Part shown: piece after piece, positions 1 through 8,883 of the stretch
Position numbering within the stretch: position 1 is the stretch's first letter
How the letters are laid out: each line of letters opens with the position of its first letter
Assembly (NCBI RefSeq): GCF_030149235.1
Contig: NZ_JASBRW010000076.1
Coordinates: forward strand, 62,001-126,000
Origin: Maricaulis sp.
GTDB taxonomy: Bacteria > Pseudomonadota > Alphaproteobacteria > Caulobacterales > Maricaulaceae
Length of the DNA stretch: 64,000 nt
Reading direction: 5' to 3'
Notes under the pieces: generated by a model
What the model saw: the letters and a program-made list of their open reading frames with translations, nothing else
Database searches by the model: none
Told to the model about the DNA's origin: nothing
Translations under genes and position numbers: made by a program

Positions 1-424
1 TTGGAACCGGCCGGAGGAAACCGAGAAACTCTTTACTCCGGACGGCTGGCTGAAAAGCGGCGATCTGGGCCGGTTCGACGCCGATGGCTATTGCTTCGTC
101 GCCGGCCGGATCAAGGAGATGTATATTTCCGGCGGTGAGAATGTGTATCCGGCGGAAGTCGAGAATATCCTGCATGAGCACCCCGCCGTGCTCGAAGCCG
201 CCATTACCGGTATCGCCGACGAGAAGTGGGGCGAGGTGGGATGTGCCCACATCATGCTCCGCCCGAACCAGACGGCGACGGAAGACGATCTGCGCGCCTG
301 GTGCCGCGAACGCCTCGCCGCCTACAAGGTCCCGAAATACGTGCACTTTGCCGCCGATTTCCCGCGCACAGCCGCCGGCAAGGTGCAAAAACACCTGCTC
401 CCGGTTCCGGAGACGGCGCAGTGA
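1..424 (+). CDS. AMP-forming acyl-CoA synthetase, C-terminal part (5' truncated)
   Basis: The reading frame is open from the first bases of the window, so the gene starts upstream and only about 140 C-terminal codons are seen. The visible part is the C-terminal subdomain of the ANL (acyl-CoA synthetase) superfamily. It has the hinge segment GWLKSGDLGRFDADGY, then GRIKEMYISGGENVYPAEVE, and near the end the PRTAAGK motif whose lysine normally catalyses adenylation. These enzymes activate a carboxylic acid to acyl-AMP and then acyl-CoA. The acid cannot be told without the N-terminal pocket. The stop TGA overlaps the GTG start of the next, hot-dog fold gene, so the synthetase and the two hydratase-like genes are probably one operon. 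Confidence 0.93.
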   Translation, partial: WNRPEETEKLFTPDGWLKSGDLGRFDADGYCFVAGRIKEMYISGGENVYPAEVENILHEHPAVLEAAITGIADEKWGEVGCAHIMLRPNQTATEDDLRAWCRERLAAYKVPKYVHFAADFPRTAAGKVQKHLLPVPETAQ

Positions 425-792
425 AACAGGCGTCGCTGATCCGCTCTTTCCGGCAAAGCGACTTTGATGCGTTCGCCGCCCTGTCCGGCGACGACAATGC
501 CATCCACACCGATCCGGACTTCGCCGCCCGCACCCGGTTCGGCAAGACCGTGGCGCATGGCGCCATGCTGTGCGCGGTCCTGCGCGGCCTCGTCGACCAG
601 CTTGTGCCCGGTGGCCGGCAGCTTCGCCAGTCGACCATGTACCCGGCCCCCTCCCCGGTTGATGAGGTCCTGCGTTTCCAGGCGGAGATCACGGCGGAAG
701 ACGAAAACCGCGTCGTCATCGACCTGCTGGTCCAGCGCGTCGCCGATGGCGAGACGACTTGCACAGGACAGACGGAGATCGCGCGCGGATGA
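421..792 (+). CDS. MaoC-like (R)-specific enoyl-CoA hydratase, hot-dog fold
   Basis: A 123-residue single hot-dog protein. The start is GTG at 421, overlapping the preceding stop (GTGA); the longer ATG in the ORF track lies inside the synthetase gene. Residues SGDDNAIHTDPDFA match the MaoC/PhaJ hydratase motif in which Asp and His form the catalytic dyad that adds water to trans-2-enoyl-CoA. The following FGKTVAHGAMLCAVL is the usual central helix of the fold. It ends at an ATGA overlap with a second hot-dog gene. Tight coupling to an acyl-CoA synthetase points to fatty-acid or related CoA-thioester metabolism. The substrate is unknown. Confidence 0.85.
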   Translation: MKQASLIRSFRQSDFDAFAALSGDDNAIHTDPDFAARTRFGKTVAHGAMLCAVLRGLVDQLVPGGRQLRQSTMYPAPSPVDEVLRFQAEITAEDENRVVIDLLVQRVADGETTCTGQTEIARG

Positions 793-1166
793 CACAGCTG
801 GAACTCGGACAGCGCGCCGAACGCCGGCGCCGTTTCAACACCACGGACGCCGAAACCCTGCGCCAAATCACCGGTGCTGCCACCCCGGCGGGCGCGGTGC
901 CCGAGGCTCTGATCAATGCCCTGTTTTCCGACCTGCTTGGCGTCGACTTGCCCGGACGCGGTACCAACTACCTGAAACAGGAAACAGAATTCCTCGCCGC
1001 AGTACCGCTTGACCAGGACATCATCGCCGAGATCGAGATCATCCGCCTGCGTCCGGACAAGCATCTGGTCGACCTGTCCACCACCTGCCGCCTGGCCAAC
1101 GGAACCCCGCTCGCCAGCGGCCGGGCATTGGTTCTGGCCAAGGATGTGGACGGCGCCTGGGGCTAG
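789..1166 (+). CDS. MaoC/PhaJ-like hot-dog protein lacking the catalytic Asp/His
   Basis: A 125-residue protein starting at ATG 789, overlapping the stop of the preceding hydratase by ATGA. The C-terminal two thirds resemble PhaJ-type enoyl-CoA hydratases: LLGVDLPGRGTNYLKQETEFL, then strands such as DIIAEIEIIRLRPDKHLVDLSTTC. Where such enzymes carry a GDxNPxH-type catalytic segment, this one reads TGAATPAGAVPEAL, so the dyad appears to be gone. Paired with an intact neighbour, it could be the structural partner in a heterodimeric dehydratase, as in the mycobacterial HadAB and ChsH1-ChsH2 types. That role is inference. Alternatively it is an unrelated thioesterase-like hot-dog protein. Confidence 0.75.
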   Translation: MTQLELGQRAERRRRFNTTDAETLRQITGAATPAGAVPEALINALFSDLLGVDLPGRGTNYLKQETEFLAAVPLDQDIIAEIEIIRLRPDKHLVDLSTTCRLANGTPLASGRALVLAKDVDGAWG

Positions 1167-1218
1167 TGCAACCAAGGGGTTATTGCCAATTGGGCCCAGC
1201 TATGGAAACTGCCGCGCC

Positions 1219-2844
1219 ATGTTGGCACTTGCTCCCAAATCCGCCGTCGAGACCCGCGACGCGATCATCATCGGCGGCGGTCACAACGGCCTCGTCTGCG
1301 CCGCCTACCTCGCTGAAGCCGGCCTCAAGGTCACCGTGCTGGAACAGCGCGACGTCGTCGGCGGCGCTGCGGTCACCGAGGAATTTCACCCGGGATTTCG
1401 CAATTCCGTGGCCTCCTACACGGTGTCGCTGCTCAATCCGAAAGTGATCGCGGACCTCGATCTGCATCATTACGGCCTGAAGATCGTCGAGCGAAAGGTG
1501 AGCAATTTCCTGCCCCTGGATGATGGCTACCTGCTCGCGGGAGAGGGCCTGACGCACGACCAGGTCGCCAAGTTTTCCAAGGCCGATGCTGCCAAGCTGG
1601 ACGCGTTCAACACCCGGCTCGACGCCATCGCCGACACGCTGCGGCAGCTGGTACTGGAAACCCCGCCCAATCTGCGTGAAGGCGGCTGGCTGTCGGCTCT
1701 GCCCGAACTGATCAAGGTAGCCGGCCTGGGCGGGCGCCTCAGCGGCATGCCCATGGGGACCAAGCGCGACCTGCTGGACCTGTTCTCCAAATCGGCCGGC
1801 GACTGGCTTGATGGGTGGTTCGACAGCGAGCCGATAAAGGCCCTGCTCGGCTTTGACAGCGTGGTCGGTAATTATGCCAGCCCCTACACGCCCGGCTCAG
1901 CCTATGTACTGCTCCACCACGTCTTCGGTGAGGTCAATGGCAAGAAGGGCAGCTGGGGCCACGCCATTGGCGGCATGGGCGCGATCACCCAGGCCATGGC
2001 CCGCTGCTGCGAGGACCGCGGCGTGGACATCCGTACCGGCTGCCGCGTCGCCGAAGTGCTGACAGACAACGGCTCAGCAACGGGCATTGTCCTGGAGAGC
2101 GGTGAAGTCCTGCATGGCCGCGCCGTGGTCTCCAATCTCAATCCCAAGCTCTTGTTCGGTTCACTGGTCGACAATGACGCCCTGCCGGACGACTTCAACG
2201 ACAGGATCGCCCGCTATCGCTGCGGGTCAGGCACATTCCGGATGAATGTCGCACTGTCGGAATTGCCGCGCTTTTCCTGTCTGCCGGAACCGGGTGATCA
2301 CCTGACAGCTGGCATCATTATCGCTCCCAGCCTTGCCTATATGGAACAGGCCTATAGCGATGCGCGGCGCCATGGCTGGTCGCGCGAACCCATTATCGAG
2401 ATGCTGATCCCGTCCACGCTCGATGACACGCTCGCGCCCGAGGGCCAGCATGTCGCCAGCCTGTTCTGCCAGCACGTCGCCCCTGTCCTTCCGAATGGCG
2501 ACAGCTGGGATGATCACCGCGACACGGTCGCCGATCTGATGATCGACACCGTCGAGAAATGGGCACCGGGCTTCAAGGCGTCGGTTCTGGGACGCGAGGT
2601 GCTTTCGCCGCTCGACCTGGAACGCACATTCGGCCTCGTCGGTGGCGATATCTTCCATGGTGCGCTGAGCCTGGACCAGCTCTTCTCGGCCCGCCCGGTT
2701 CTGGGTCATGCCGATCACCGCAGCCCGCTCAAACGGCTTTACCAATGCGGGTCCGGTACGCATCCGGGCGGCGGCGTCACCGGTGCCCCGGGACACAATG
2801 CAGCACGGGAAATTCTCAAGGACGTCAGAGCCCGGCGCATATAG
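1219..2844 (+). CDS. FAD-dependent oxidoreductase, PYROXD2/phytoene desaturase-like
   Basis: A 541-residue flavoprotein. The start chosen is ATG 1219, because it places the Rossmann FAD-binding motif AIIIGGGHNGLVCAAYLAEAG near the N-terminus; the longer ORF runs back into the preceding gene. The motif is followed by VLEQRDVVGGAAVTEEFHPGF, typical of CrtI-like amine-oxidase superfamily members. The C-terminal CGSGTHPGGGVTGAPGHNAA is the conserved second FAD contact in the PYROXD2/COG1233 group. The substrate is not predictable; no carotenoid gene is nearby, so phytoene desaturation is not supported. It follows the hot-dog gene by 52 bp and may belong to the same operon. Confidence 0.88.
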   Translation: MLALAPKSAVETRDAIIIGGGHNGLVCAAYLAEAGLKVTVLEQRDVVGGAAVTEEFHPGFRNSVASYTVSLLNPKVIADLDLHHYGLKIVERKVSNFLPLDDGYLLAGEGLTHDQVAKFSKADAAKLDAFNTRLDAIADTLRQLVLETPPNLREGGWLSALPELIKVAGLGGRLSGMPMGTKRDLLDLFSKSAGDWLDGWFDSEPIKALLGFDSVVGNYASPYTPGSAYVLLHHVFGEVNGKKGSWGHAIGGMGAITQAMARCCEDRGVDIRTGCRVAEVLTDNGSATGIVLESGEVLHGRAVVSNLNPKLLFGSLVDNDALPDDFNDRIARYRCGSGTFRMNVALSELPRFSCLPEPGDHLTAGIIIAPSLAYMEQAYSDARRHGWSREPIIEMLIPSTLDDTLAPEGQHVASLFCQHVAPVLPNGDSWDDHRDTVADLMIDTVEKWAPGFKASVLGREVLSPLDLERTFGLVGGDIFHGALSLDQLFSARPVLGHADHRSPLKRLYQCGSGTHPGGGVTGAPGHNAAREILKDVRARRI

Positions 2845-2929
2845 CTATAACTTATCGGATTTTTGGTTGCGTCCCGCTCCAGCTCAAAGCTAGAACACTA
2901 TTCCTGAGTATTTAAAGGGGGATAGGAGC

Positions 2930-3637
2930 ATGGCGAAGAAGGGCAAGCTGAGCCGCCGCTCTTTCTTGTTGAATGTGTCCGGGGGCATCGTTTCCGTCGG
3001 CGCTATGGCTTCGGTGACGGGTCAGGCCGAAGCTTTGCAGCAATATACCGGCGAGACGGATAACGACTCCGGCAGCTATGCGGATCGCGCAGGCTATGGC
3101 CGCCAGCGGCGAACCGGCAATACCGATAATGATAGCGGAAGCGGTGCAGACCGGGCCGGCTATGGGCGCCAGTCGCGCACGGGCAATACCGACAATGACA
3201 GCGGCACCTATGCCGACCGTGCGGGTTATGGCACCCAGCGGCGGACCGGCAATACGGATAATGACAGTGGCTCGAATGCCGACCGTGCCGGCTATGGCCG
3301 TCAAAGCCGTACCGGTAACACCGATAATGATAGCGGTTCGAACGCCGATCGCGCTGGTTATGGCCGGCAAAGCCGGACTGGCAATACCGACAATGACAGC
3401 GGCTCCTATGCCGACCGTGCGGGTTATGGCCGCCAATCGCGCACCGGCAACACCGATAATGACAGCGGCTCTTACGCAGACCGCGCAGGCTATGGCCGAC
3501 AAACGCGTACCGGCAATACTGACCGGGATAGCGGGGTCAACGCCGACCGCGCCGGGTACGGGCGCCAACGTCGCACCGGCTGTACCGACAGCGATGGTGG
3601 CAGCAATGCGGACCGCGCAGGATATGGTCGCTGCTAG
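2930..3637 (+). CDS. Tat-exported protein of nine 22-residue TDNDSG repeats
   Basis: A 235-residue protein preceded by a strong ribosome binding site (GGGGGATAGGAG). Residues 1-39 are a twin-arginine signal (KLSRRSFLLNVSG then a hydrophobic stretch). From residue 40 to the end there is nothing but nine near-identical 22-residue units of the type TGNTDNDSGSYADRAGYGRQ, the last one cut short. Each unit has a DxD pair and a later Asp, which might bind a cation such as calcium; this is inference. The last unit differs, with TGCTDSDGG and a terminal Cys, giving the only two cysteines of the mature protein, possibly a disulfide cap. It is flanked by a terminator and appears monocistronic. I do not recognise a function. 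Confidence 0.85.
   Translation: MAKKGKLSRRSFLLNVSGGIVSVGAMASVTGQAEALQQYTGETDNDSGSYADRAGYGRQRRTGNTDNDSGSGADRAGYGRQSRTGNTDNDSGTYADRAGYGTQRRTGNTDNDSGSNADRAGYGRQSRTGNTDNDSGSNADRAGYGRQSRTGNTDNDSGSYADRAGYGRQSRTGNTDNDSGSYADRAGYGRQTRTGNTDRDSGVNADRAGYGRQRRTGCTDSDGGSNADRAGYGRC
3047..3634 (+). repeat. Nine tandem 66-bp coding repeats
   Basis: The DNA encodes nine in-frame units of 66 bp, the last shorter by two codons. Protein identity between units is very high, but the codons differ at many third positions (for example GACCGTGCGGG, GACCGCGCAGG and GATCGCGCTGG for the same residues). The amino acid sequence therefore seems conserved by selection rather than by very recent duplication. Confidence 0.9.
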
Positions 3638-3660
3638 CGGCGCCTATCCCAAACAGAAAA

Positions 3661-3700
3661 GGGGCGAGCTGTCACATAGACCGCTCGCCCCTCTTGTTTT
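3661..3700 (+). terminator. Rho-independent terminator after the repeat protein gene
   Basis: A perfect 9-bp stem, GGGGCGAGC (3661-3669) pairing with GCTCGCCCC (3683-3691), has a 13-nt loop and is followed by TCTTGTTTT. It lies 24 bp after the stop of the repeat gene and just before the convergent ppa gene. The upstream AAACAGAAAA would give an A/U-rich tail on the other strand too, so it may serve both genes. Confidence 0.8.
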
Positions 3701-3718
3701 GCAGCACAGCTTTCGCAA

Positions 3719-4240
3719 TCAAGCGCGCTCAATCGCCTCGCGGATGAGCTGCTGAGCCTTGTCGGCATCGCCCCAGCCCTGGACCTTCACCCATTTATTG
3801 GGCTCGAGATCCTTGTAGTGCTCGAAGAAGTGCGTGATGCGCGCCAGCAGCGGCTTCTGGACGTCGGTGAAATTCTTCACATCGTCGTAGAAGGGCGTCA
3901 GCTTGGTATGCGGCGCAGCGAGAATTTTTTCGTCCAGGCCGCTCTCGTCTTCCATCAGCAGCACACCGACCGGGCGCGCGCGCACAACGCAGCCCGGCAT
4001 GAGCGTCGTCTGGCCCAGCACCATGACGTCAATCGGGTCACCATCATCGGACAGGGTGTGCGGGGTGAAGCCGTAATTACACGGATACATCATCGGCGTG
4101 TGCAGGAAGCGATCGACGAAGACGGTACCGGCATCCTTGTCCATCTCGTATTTGACCGGCTGACCGCCGACCGGAACTTCGATGATGACATTGATGTCTT
4201 CCGGCGGATTGACGCCGGCAGGGATTTTATCAAGGCGCAT
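3719..4240 (-). CDS. ppa: Inorganic pyrophosphatase
   Basis: A 173-residue soluble family I pyrophosphatase that hydrolyses the pyrophosphate released by biosynthetic reactions to two phosphates. The signature [10 protein letters not shown] holds metal-binding aspartates. Other family landmarks are [18 protein letters not shown] near the N-terminus and MYPCNYGF. The start is ATG 4240 with AAGGAG upstream and gives the normal family length; the ORF track adds 36 unsupported residues. The gene is divergent from the molybdenum cofactor operon and convergent with the repeat protein gene. Confidence 0.97.
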   Translation of the reverse strand: MRLDKIPAGVNPPEDINVIIEVPVGGQPVKYEMDKDAGTVFVDRFLHTPMMYPCNYGFTPHTLSDDGDPIDVMVLGQTTLMPGCVVRARPVGVLLMEDESGLDEKILAAPHTKLTPFYDDVKNFTDVQKPLLARITHFFEHYKDLEPNKWVKVQGWGDADKAQQLIREAIERA

Positions 4241-4400
4241 GGGGCGGGCTCCTTGCAGGACTGAAAATTGGCGACCCTCATACGCGCTTCCCCGGGCTGC
4301 GCCAATGGCCTTGCTGCGCTGCACTATGAAAAATCCGCGCTCAATCAATTAATCCGCCTGGCATTTGCACGCCAGGGGCGAAAACGGGCATGGTCGCGCC

Positions 4401-4937
4401 ATGAGCGAACACGAAAATTCCGAGTTGGTCGGCCTTGTTCTGGCTGGTGGTCAAAGCCGGCGCATGGGCCGCGACAAGGCCGGGATGCGCTGGCGCGGCC
4501 AGACCCTTCTCGAACAGGCACAATCCTGCCTTCAGGCGGCGGGCTGCAGCGCGGTCCATGTACTCGGTCCGAAGGGTGATTTTCCCGACAAGCAAGGCCA
4601 AAAGGGACCAGCCCACGCACTCTACGACGTCATGAACGCGCTCGACAGCAAGCGGGCCTTCCTCGCCTTGCCCGTCGACATGCCTCTGATCGACGCCAGC
4701 GACCTCTCGGCGCTGATCGGCGCCGCACGCGCCCGGGCGTACCGGGACCACCCCCTGCCCGCCTTTTTCCCGGCCCGCCTGCACACCAAGTTCGAGCCGC
4801 CGCAGCACTTCTCGATGCGAATGCTGCTTGAAGCTTACGAGGTCGACTGGCTCGAGCTTCCGCGATCACGCGCTGATCACTTTGCCAATATCAACACACC
4901 TGAGGACTTCGCAGCGCTCGATAAGGCGCTAGATTAG
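4401..4937 (+). CDS. mobA: Molybdenum cofactor guanylyltransferase MobA
   Basis: A 178-residue nucleotidyltransferase, somewhat short for MobA. The N-terminal LVLAGGQSRRMGRDKAGMRW is the GTP-binding signature, and DMPLIDASDL carries the acidic metal-binding residues. MobA links GMP to molybdopterin to form the guanine dinucleotide cofactor used by DMSO-reductase family enzymes such as periplasmic and respiratory nitrate reductases. ATG 4401 fits the start of the domain; the longer ORF adds only 12 unlikely residues. It is the first gene of a seven-gene cofactor operon. Confidence 0.92.
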   Translation: MSEHENSELVGLVLAGGQSRRMGRDKAGMRWRGQTLLEQAQSCLQAAGCSAVHVLGPKGDFPDKQGQKGPAHALYDVMNALDSKRAFLALPVDMPLIDASDLSALIGAARARAYRDHPLPAFFPARLHTKFEPPQHFSMRMLLEAYEVDWLELPRSRADHFANINTPEDFAALDKALD

Positions 4938-4961
4938 CGTCCAGCGACACTAGGGGTTGAT

Positions 4962-5981
4962 TTGGACCGGACAGGCTTTTCCGACATGGCGACACCTCTG
5001 ATCGATGCTTTCGGGCGATCGATCACCTATCTGCGCCTGTCCGTCACCGACCGGTGTGACCTGCGATGCGTGTATTGCATGAAGGCCCGGCCGGAATTTC
5101 TGCCAAAATCGGAATTGCTGACCCTGGAAGAACTCACGCATGTCGCGGATGCCTTCATTCGCCGCGGTGTCAGCAAGATCCGCATCACCGGTGGCGAGCC
5201 CCTGGTGCGCCGGGACATTCTCACCCTGATCGAAAATCTGGGCGCCCGGATCGGCTCGACCGGCCTCGAGGAAGTCTGCCTGACCACGAATGCCACCCAA
5301 TTGCCGCGCTTTGCCAAACAGATCGCTGCCGCCGGCATCAAGCGGATCAATGTCTCGCTCGACACGCTGGACCCGGACCGCTTTGACCGTCTGACCCGCG
5401 GCGGACGACTGTCGGATACACTCGACGGTATCGAAGCGGCCGCTGCCGCTGGCCTGAAGATTAAAATCAACACGGTCGCCCTGAAGTCCGGCAATGCCGA
5501 CGAGCTCGATCATTTGGTCAGCTGGTCACACCGGCATGGCCACGACATCACCTTCATCGAAGTCATGCCGGTCGGTGATGTCGGCTTCGACCGGGCTGAT
5601 CAATTCCTGCCCCTGTCAGCCGTAAGGGAGCGTTTTGAGCAGATCTGGACGCTCAACGACCTGCCGGACCGCACCGGAGGCCCGGCGCGCTATGTGCGGG
5701 TTGAGGAGACCGGCGGCCGGGTCGGCTTCATCACGCCATTGACGGAAAATTTCTGTGCCGGCTGCAACCGCGTCCGCCTGACCTGCACAGGCCAGCTTTA
5801 CATGTGCCTGGGTCAGTCTGGCCGGGTCGACCTGCGCACGGCGCTGCGCGAAGGCGGACCGGAGGCTCTCGACCAGGCGCTTGATGAAGCCATGCGGGCC
5901 AAGCCGGAAGCACATGATTTTGACGTATCGCCCGGGGCTGCCCCCGCCGTCCCGCGCACCATGGCGCATACGGGAGGCTAG
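4962..5981 (+). CDS. moaA: GTP 3',8-cyclase MoaA
   Basis: A radical SAM enzyme of 339 residues that makes the first step of molybdopterin synthesis, rearranging GTP into 3',8-cyclo-GTP. It has the SAM cluster motif CDLRCVYCM near the N-terminus and a second iron-sulfur site FCAGCNRVRLTCTGQLYMC near the C-terminus, and ends in the GG tail that is needed for MoaA activity. The start is uncertain: TTG 4962 has AGGGG five bases upstream, while ATG 4986 would remove eight residues but has a weaker ribosome binding site. It lies 24 bp after mobA and 1 bp before moaD. Confidence 0.95.
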   Translation: MDRTGFSDMATPLIDAFGRSITYLRLSVTDRCDLRCVYCMKARPEFLPKSELLTLEELTHVADAFIRRGVSKIRITGGEPLVRRDILTLIENLGARIGSTGLEEVCLTTNATQLPRFAKQIAAAGIKRINVSLDTLDPDRFDRLTRGGRLSDTLDGIEAAAAAGLKIKINTVALKSGNADELDHLVSWSHRHGHDITFIEVMPVGDVGFDRADQFLPLSAVRERFEQIWTLNDLPDRTGGPARYVRVEETGGRVGFITPLTENFCAGCNRVRLTCTGQLYMCLGQSGRVDLRTALREGGPEALDQALDEAMRAKPEAHDFDVSPGAAPAVPRTMAHTGG

Positions 5982-5982
5982 G

Positions 5983-6231
5983 ATGACCTTGAATATCCGC
6001 TATTTCGCCTCGCTTCGCGATGAAATGGGCCGCTCGCAGGACGCTCTCGACGCCGCGGTGGCTAACCAGGTCTCCGGCATTATCGCCCATCTCAAGGATC
6101 GCGATGAAAAGGGATGGGTTCTGGCGGAACCCTTCGTGCGGATCATCGTCAACGGTGTTGTGGCTCATGCCGAGACACCGGTGGCGGATGGTGATGAGAT
6201 TGCCTTCTGCCCGCCCTTTTCCGGGGGTTAG
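5983..6231 (+). CDS. moaD: Molybdopterin synthase small subunit MoaD
   Basis: An 82-residue ubiquitin-like sulfur carrier ending in FCPPFSGG. The terminal diglycine becomes a thiocarboxylate that delivers sulfur to precursor Z. The N-terminal NIRYFASLRDEMG is a family hallmark. ATG 5983 lies one base after the moaA stop; the earlier start in the ORF track lies inside moaA. No MoeB-like adenylating enzyme is encoded in the window, so MoaD activation must come from elsewhere. Confidence 0.93.
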   Translation: MTLNIRYFASLRDEMGRSQDALDAAVANQVSGIIAHLKDRDEKGWVLAEPFVRIIVNGVVAHAETPVADGDEIAFCPPFSGG

Positions 6232-6235
6232 TCGG

Positions 6236-6706
6236 ATGAGTATTCAAGTGCGCATCCTCCCAGAGGCCATGGACCCCGCCGCCAGCTTGGCCGAGCTGTG
6301 CGGACGTGACAGTGAGGCCGGCGCGATCAGCAGCTTCATCGGCCAGGTCCGGAGCGGCGATGACCTCATAGCCCTCGAGCTTGAACACTATCCCGGCGTC
6401 ACCGAGGCCGCGCTTGAGGGCATCGCGCAGGCTGCGATGCAACGCTGGTCCCTGACCGAGGCCCGCATCATCCACCGCGTTGGCCGGATGGAGGTCGGCG
6501 AGCCCATCGTGCTGGTCGCCGCGGCTGCGCCGCACCGCCGCGCCGCCCTCGCAGCGGTCGAGTTCATGATCGATGTCCTCAAGACCCAGGCCCCGTTCTG
6601 GAAAAAAGAATATACCCGTACCGGCTCGCACTGGATCGAGCCCCGGGACGAGGATCACGCGGCAGCCGAGGGCTGGCTGCGTAGCACACAGGATCAGGCT
6701 GTATGA
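6236..6706 (+). CDS. moaE: Molybdopterin synthase catalytic subunit MoaE
   Basis: A 156-residue protein that with MoaD adds two sulfurs to cyclic pyranopterin monophosphate. Recognisable family segments are SFIGQVRSGDD, LELEHYPGVTE, HRVGRMEVGEP and the active-site stretch KTQAPFWKKE with its conserved lysines. ATG 6236 lies four bases after the moaD stop, and the 3' end overlaps moaB by four bases. Confidence 0.95.
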   Translation: MSIQVRILPEAMDPAASLAELCGRDSEAGAISSFIGQVRSGDDLIALELEHYPGVTEAALEGIAQAAMQRWSLTEARIIHRVGRMEVGEPIVLVAAAAPHRRAALAAVEFMIDVLKTQAPFWKKEYTRTGSHWIEPRDEDHAAAEGWLRSTQDQAV

Positions 6707-7218
6707 GCGACATTCCCGAAACCGTAGGCTTCGCCGTCATGACCGTCTCCGATACCCGCGACGAGACATCCGACCGGACCGGTCCATGGCTGCGCGAACA
6801 AATCGAGGCCGAGAACCATGCCGTGATCGACCACGCGATTATTGCCGACGATATCGAGGCGATCCGTGCCCAGATCCGGTCCTGGCTCGGCGATGGGCGA
6901 ATTCATGCCATCATTACCACTGGCGGGACCGGACTGACCGGACGGGACGTGACGCCGGAAGCTGTGCGCCCGCTGTTCGACAAGGAGCTGGACGGGTTTG
7001 CTGTGGTGTTTCATCAGGTCAGCTACCGATCCGTCGGCGTCTCGACGATCCAGTCCCGTGCGCTCGCGGGGATCGCCGACGGCACCTATATTTTCGCTAT
7101 TCCAGGCTCCATGGGCGGTTGCAAGGATGCCTGGAACCATGTTCTGCGCGACGAGTTCGATCGGTCCCACCGGCCCTGTAACCTGGTCGAGTTGATCCCG
7201 CGCTTGAAAGAGGTCTGA
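6703..7218 (+). CDS. moaB: Molybdopterin adenylyltransferase-type protein MoaB
   Basis: A 171-residue MoaB/MogA family protein that binds molybdopterin and adenylates it before molybdate insertion. It shows [18 protein letters not shown] and [15 protein letters not shown], the conserved MPT-binding loops. The start overlaps the moaE stop (ATGA). MoaB in Escherichia coli is dispensable, but where no MogA is present the MoaB-type protein takes this role; no separate mogA is seen here. Confidence 0.93.
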   Translation: MSDIPETVGFAVMTVSDTRDETSDRTGPWLREQIEAENHAVIDHAIIADDIEAIRAQIRSWLGDGRIHAIITTGGTGLTGRDVTPEAVRPLFDKELDGFAVVFHQVSYRSVGVSTIQSRALAGIADGTYIFAIPGSMGGCKDAWNHVLRDEFDRSHRPCNLVELIPRLKEV

Positions 7219-7219
7219 C

Positions 7220-7702
7220 ATGTCCGCACTGACACACCAGGACAGCGATGGACGCATTCGCATGGTCGATGTCGGCGACAAGGCCGTGACCCGGCGCCGG
7301 GCCGTGGCCGAGGCGCAGATCACCATGAACGCCGAGGCCTTCACCGCCGTGCGCGACGGGCAGGGCCCGAAAGGCGATGTGCTCAAGACAGCGGAAATTG
7401 CCGGTATCATGGCCGCCAAGAAAACCAGCGACCTGATCCCGCTCTGCCATCCCCTCCCGCTTACCAAGCTGAAAGTCGCCATTGAAGCGCTCCCGTCCGG
7501 AGCGGGGTTCCACATCACCGCGGAAGCCCAGACAGACGGCAAGACCGGGGTTGAGATGGAGGCGCTGACCGCCGCCTCTGCCGCAGCCCTGACGGTCTAT
7601 GACATGGCCAAGGCGCTGGATAAATCCATGGAGATCTCCGGCCTTCGCCTGGTCAGCAAGACGGGCGGCAAGTCCGGCGATTATCAGCGGCCGGGCTCAT
7701 GA
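7220..7702 (+). CDS. moaC: Cyclic pyranopterin monophosphate synthase MoaC
   Basis: A 160-residue protein that completes conversion of the MoaA product into cyclic pyranopterin monophosphate. It contains [13 protein letters not shown], the substrate-binding [12 protein letters not shown], and [20 protein letters not shown] with the active-site region near KALDKSM. It starts one base after moaB and overlaps moeA by four bases. Confidence 0.97.
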   Translation: MSALTHQDSDGRIRMVDVGDKAVTRRRAVAEAQITMNAEAFTAVRDGQGPKGDVLKTAEIAGIMAAKKTSDLIPLCHPLPLTKLKVAIEALPSGAGFHITAEAQTDGKTGVEMEALTAASAAALTVYDMAKALDKSMEISGLRLVSKTGGKSGDYQRPGS

Positions 7703-8883
7703 TCAGCCTGACAGAGGCCCAGCGACGGGTGCTGGACCACCTATCTCCGCTGGGAGCAGAGCAAATCGGCCATGAGCAGGCGCTGAACCGCCGGCTTGCC
7801 GTTCCGGTCATCGCCGTGCGCACCCAGCCGCCGGTCGATGTTTCGGCCATGGATGGCTATGCTGTAAGGGCCGCTGACCTGACGACCCAACCGGCCGAAC
7901 TGACACTCGCCGGTGAAAGTGCCGCCGGCCATGCCTTTGCAGAGATGCTCATCGAGGGCCGGTGCCTGCGCATCTCGACCGGTGCGGCCATCCCTGCGGG
8001 CGCCGACCAGGTCGTCATCCAGGAAAATACGACCCGCGCAAATGACCGCGTGACACTGACTGACACGCCCGCACCGGGCCGACATATCCGCCGGGCCGGA
8101 CTGGATTTTCAAGCGGGCGACACCCTGCTGAACGCCGGCATCCAGATGACCGCCGAGCGGCTGGCGCTGGCCGTGGGCGCCGCTGTCTCCGGCTTCGAGG
8201 TGTTCAAACAGCCTGTCGTCGGCATTTTGTCGACCGGCGATGAACTGGTGGAACCCGGTCAGGTTCCGGCCGCCGACCAGATCTATAATTCTGTCTCCCA
8301 CGCTCTACGCGGTCTGGTGGAAACCTGGGGTGGTCAGGCCCGTTATCTCGGCATCGCACGAGACAATGAAAACGACGTCGCAATGAAACTGGATAGCGCG
8401 GCAGAATGCGACCTCCTGGTCACGATCGGCGGCGCCTCTGTTGGCGACCATGATCACTTGCGCCGTGTGTTCGGCGAACGGGGCGGCCAGCTGGTCTTCG
8501 AGAAAGTTGCGGTAAAACCGGGCAAACCGACCTGGTTTGGCGAAATGGAGAGTGGCCCGGTGCTCGGCCTGCCCGGCAATCCGGTATCCGCTCTGGTGAT
8601 GGCCCGCCTGCTCTTGAGGCCTGCCCTCGCCCGGCTTGGCGGCACCGAGCACACAACCCTGTTCCGGACGGCCAGCCTGTCGCAAGCCCTGGGCGCAAAC
8701 GGTGATCGCGAGACCTTTGTCCGCGCCCATTTCGATCCAGCCCGGAATCAGATCGCGCCCGACGCAAACCAGGATTCCTCAGCCCTGTCAGCGCTGGTGC
8801 GATCCAATGCGCTGATCCGTCGCGAGATCGGCGCGCCAGAGGGCAAAGCCGGCGATCTGGTGGAATTTATTGCCCTGGACTAG
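7699..8883 (+). CDS. moeA: Molybdopterin molybdotransferase MoeA
   Basis: A 394-residue MoeA that inserts molybdate into adenylated molybdopterin. Segments [55 protein letters not shown] and [10 protein letters not shown] follow the order of the family's domains. It overlaps moaC at the start. It is the last cofactor gene: its TAG stop shares the bases CTAG with the stop of the convergent epimerase gene. The molybdate it uses is probably supplied by ModABC encoded at 37.7-40.3 kb. Confidence 0.96.
   Translation: MISLTEAQRRVLDHLSPLGAEQIGHEQALNRRLAVPVIAVRTQPPVDVSAMDGYAVRAADLTTQPAELTLAGESAAGHAFAEMLIEGRCLRISTGAAIPAGADQVVIQENTTRANDRVTLTDTPAPGRHIRRAGLDFQAGDTLLNAGIQMTAERLALAVGAAVSGFEVFKQPVVGILSTGDELVEPGQVPAADQIYNSVSHALRGLVETWGGQARYLGIARDNENDVAMKLDSAAECDLLVTIGGASVGDHDHLRRVFGERGGQLVFEKVAVKPGKPTWFGEMESGPVLGLPGNPVSALVMARLLLRPALARLGGTEHTTLFRTASLSQALGANGDRETFVRAHFDPARNQIAPDANQDSSALSALVRSNALIRREIGAPEGKAGDLVEFIALD

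Noticed and set aside
2912-3568. 218-codon minus-strand ORF with Ala/Ile/Val-rich repeats
   Set aside because: It is the complement of the 66-bp repeats; the plus strand has the ribosome binding site and Tat signal.
4241-4400. Molybdenum cofactor riboswitch upstream of mobA
   Set aside because: The 160-bp divergent gap must also hold the ppa promoter, and I found no convincing long structured leader.
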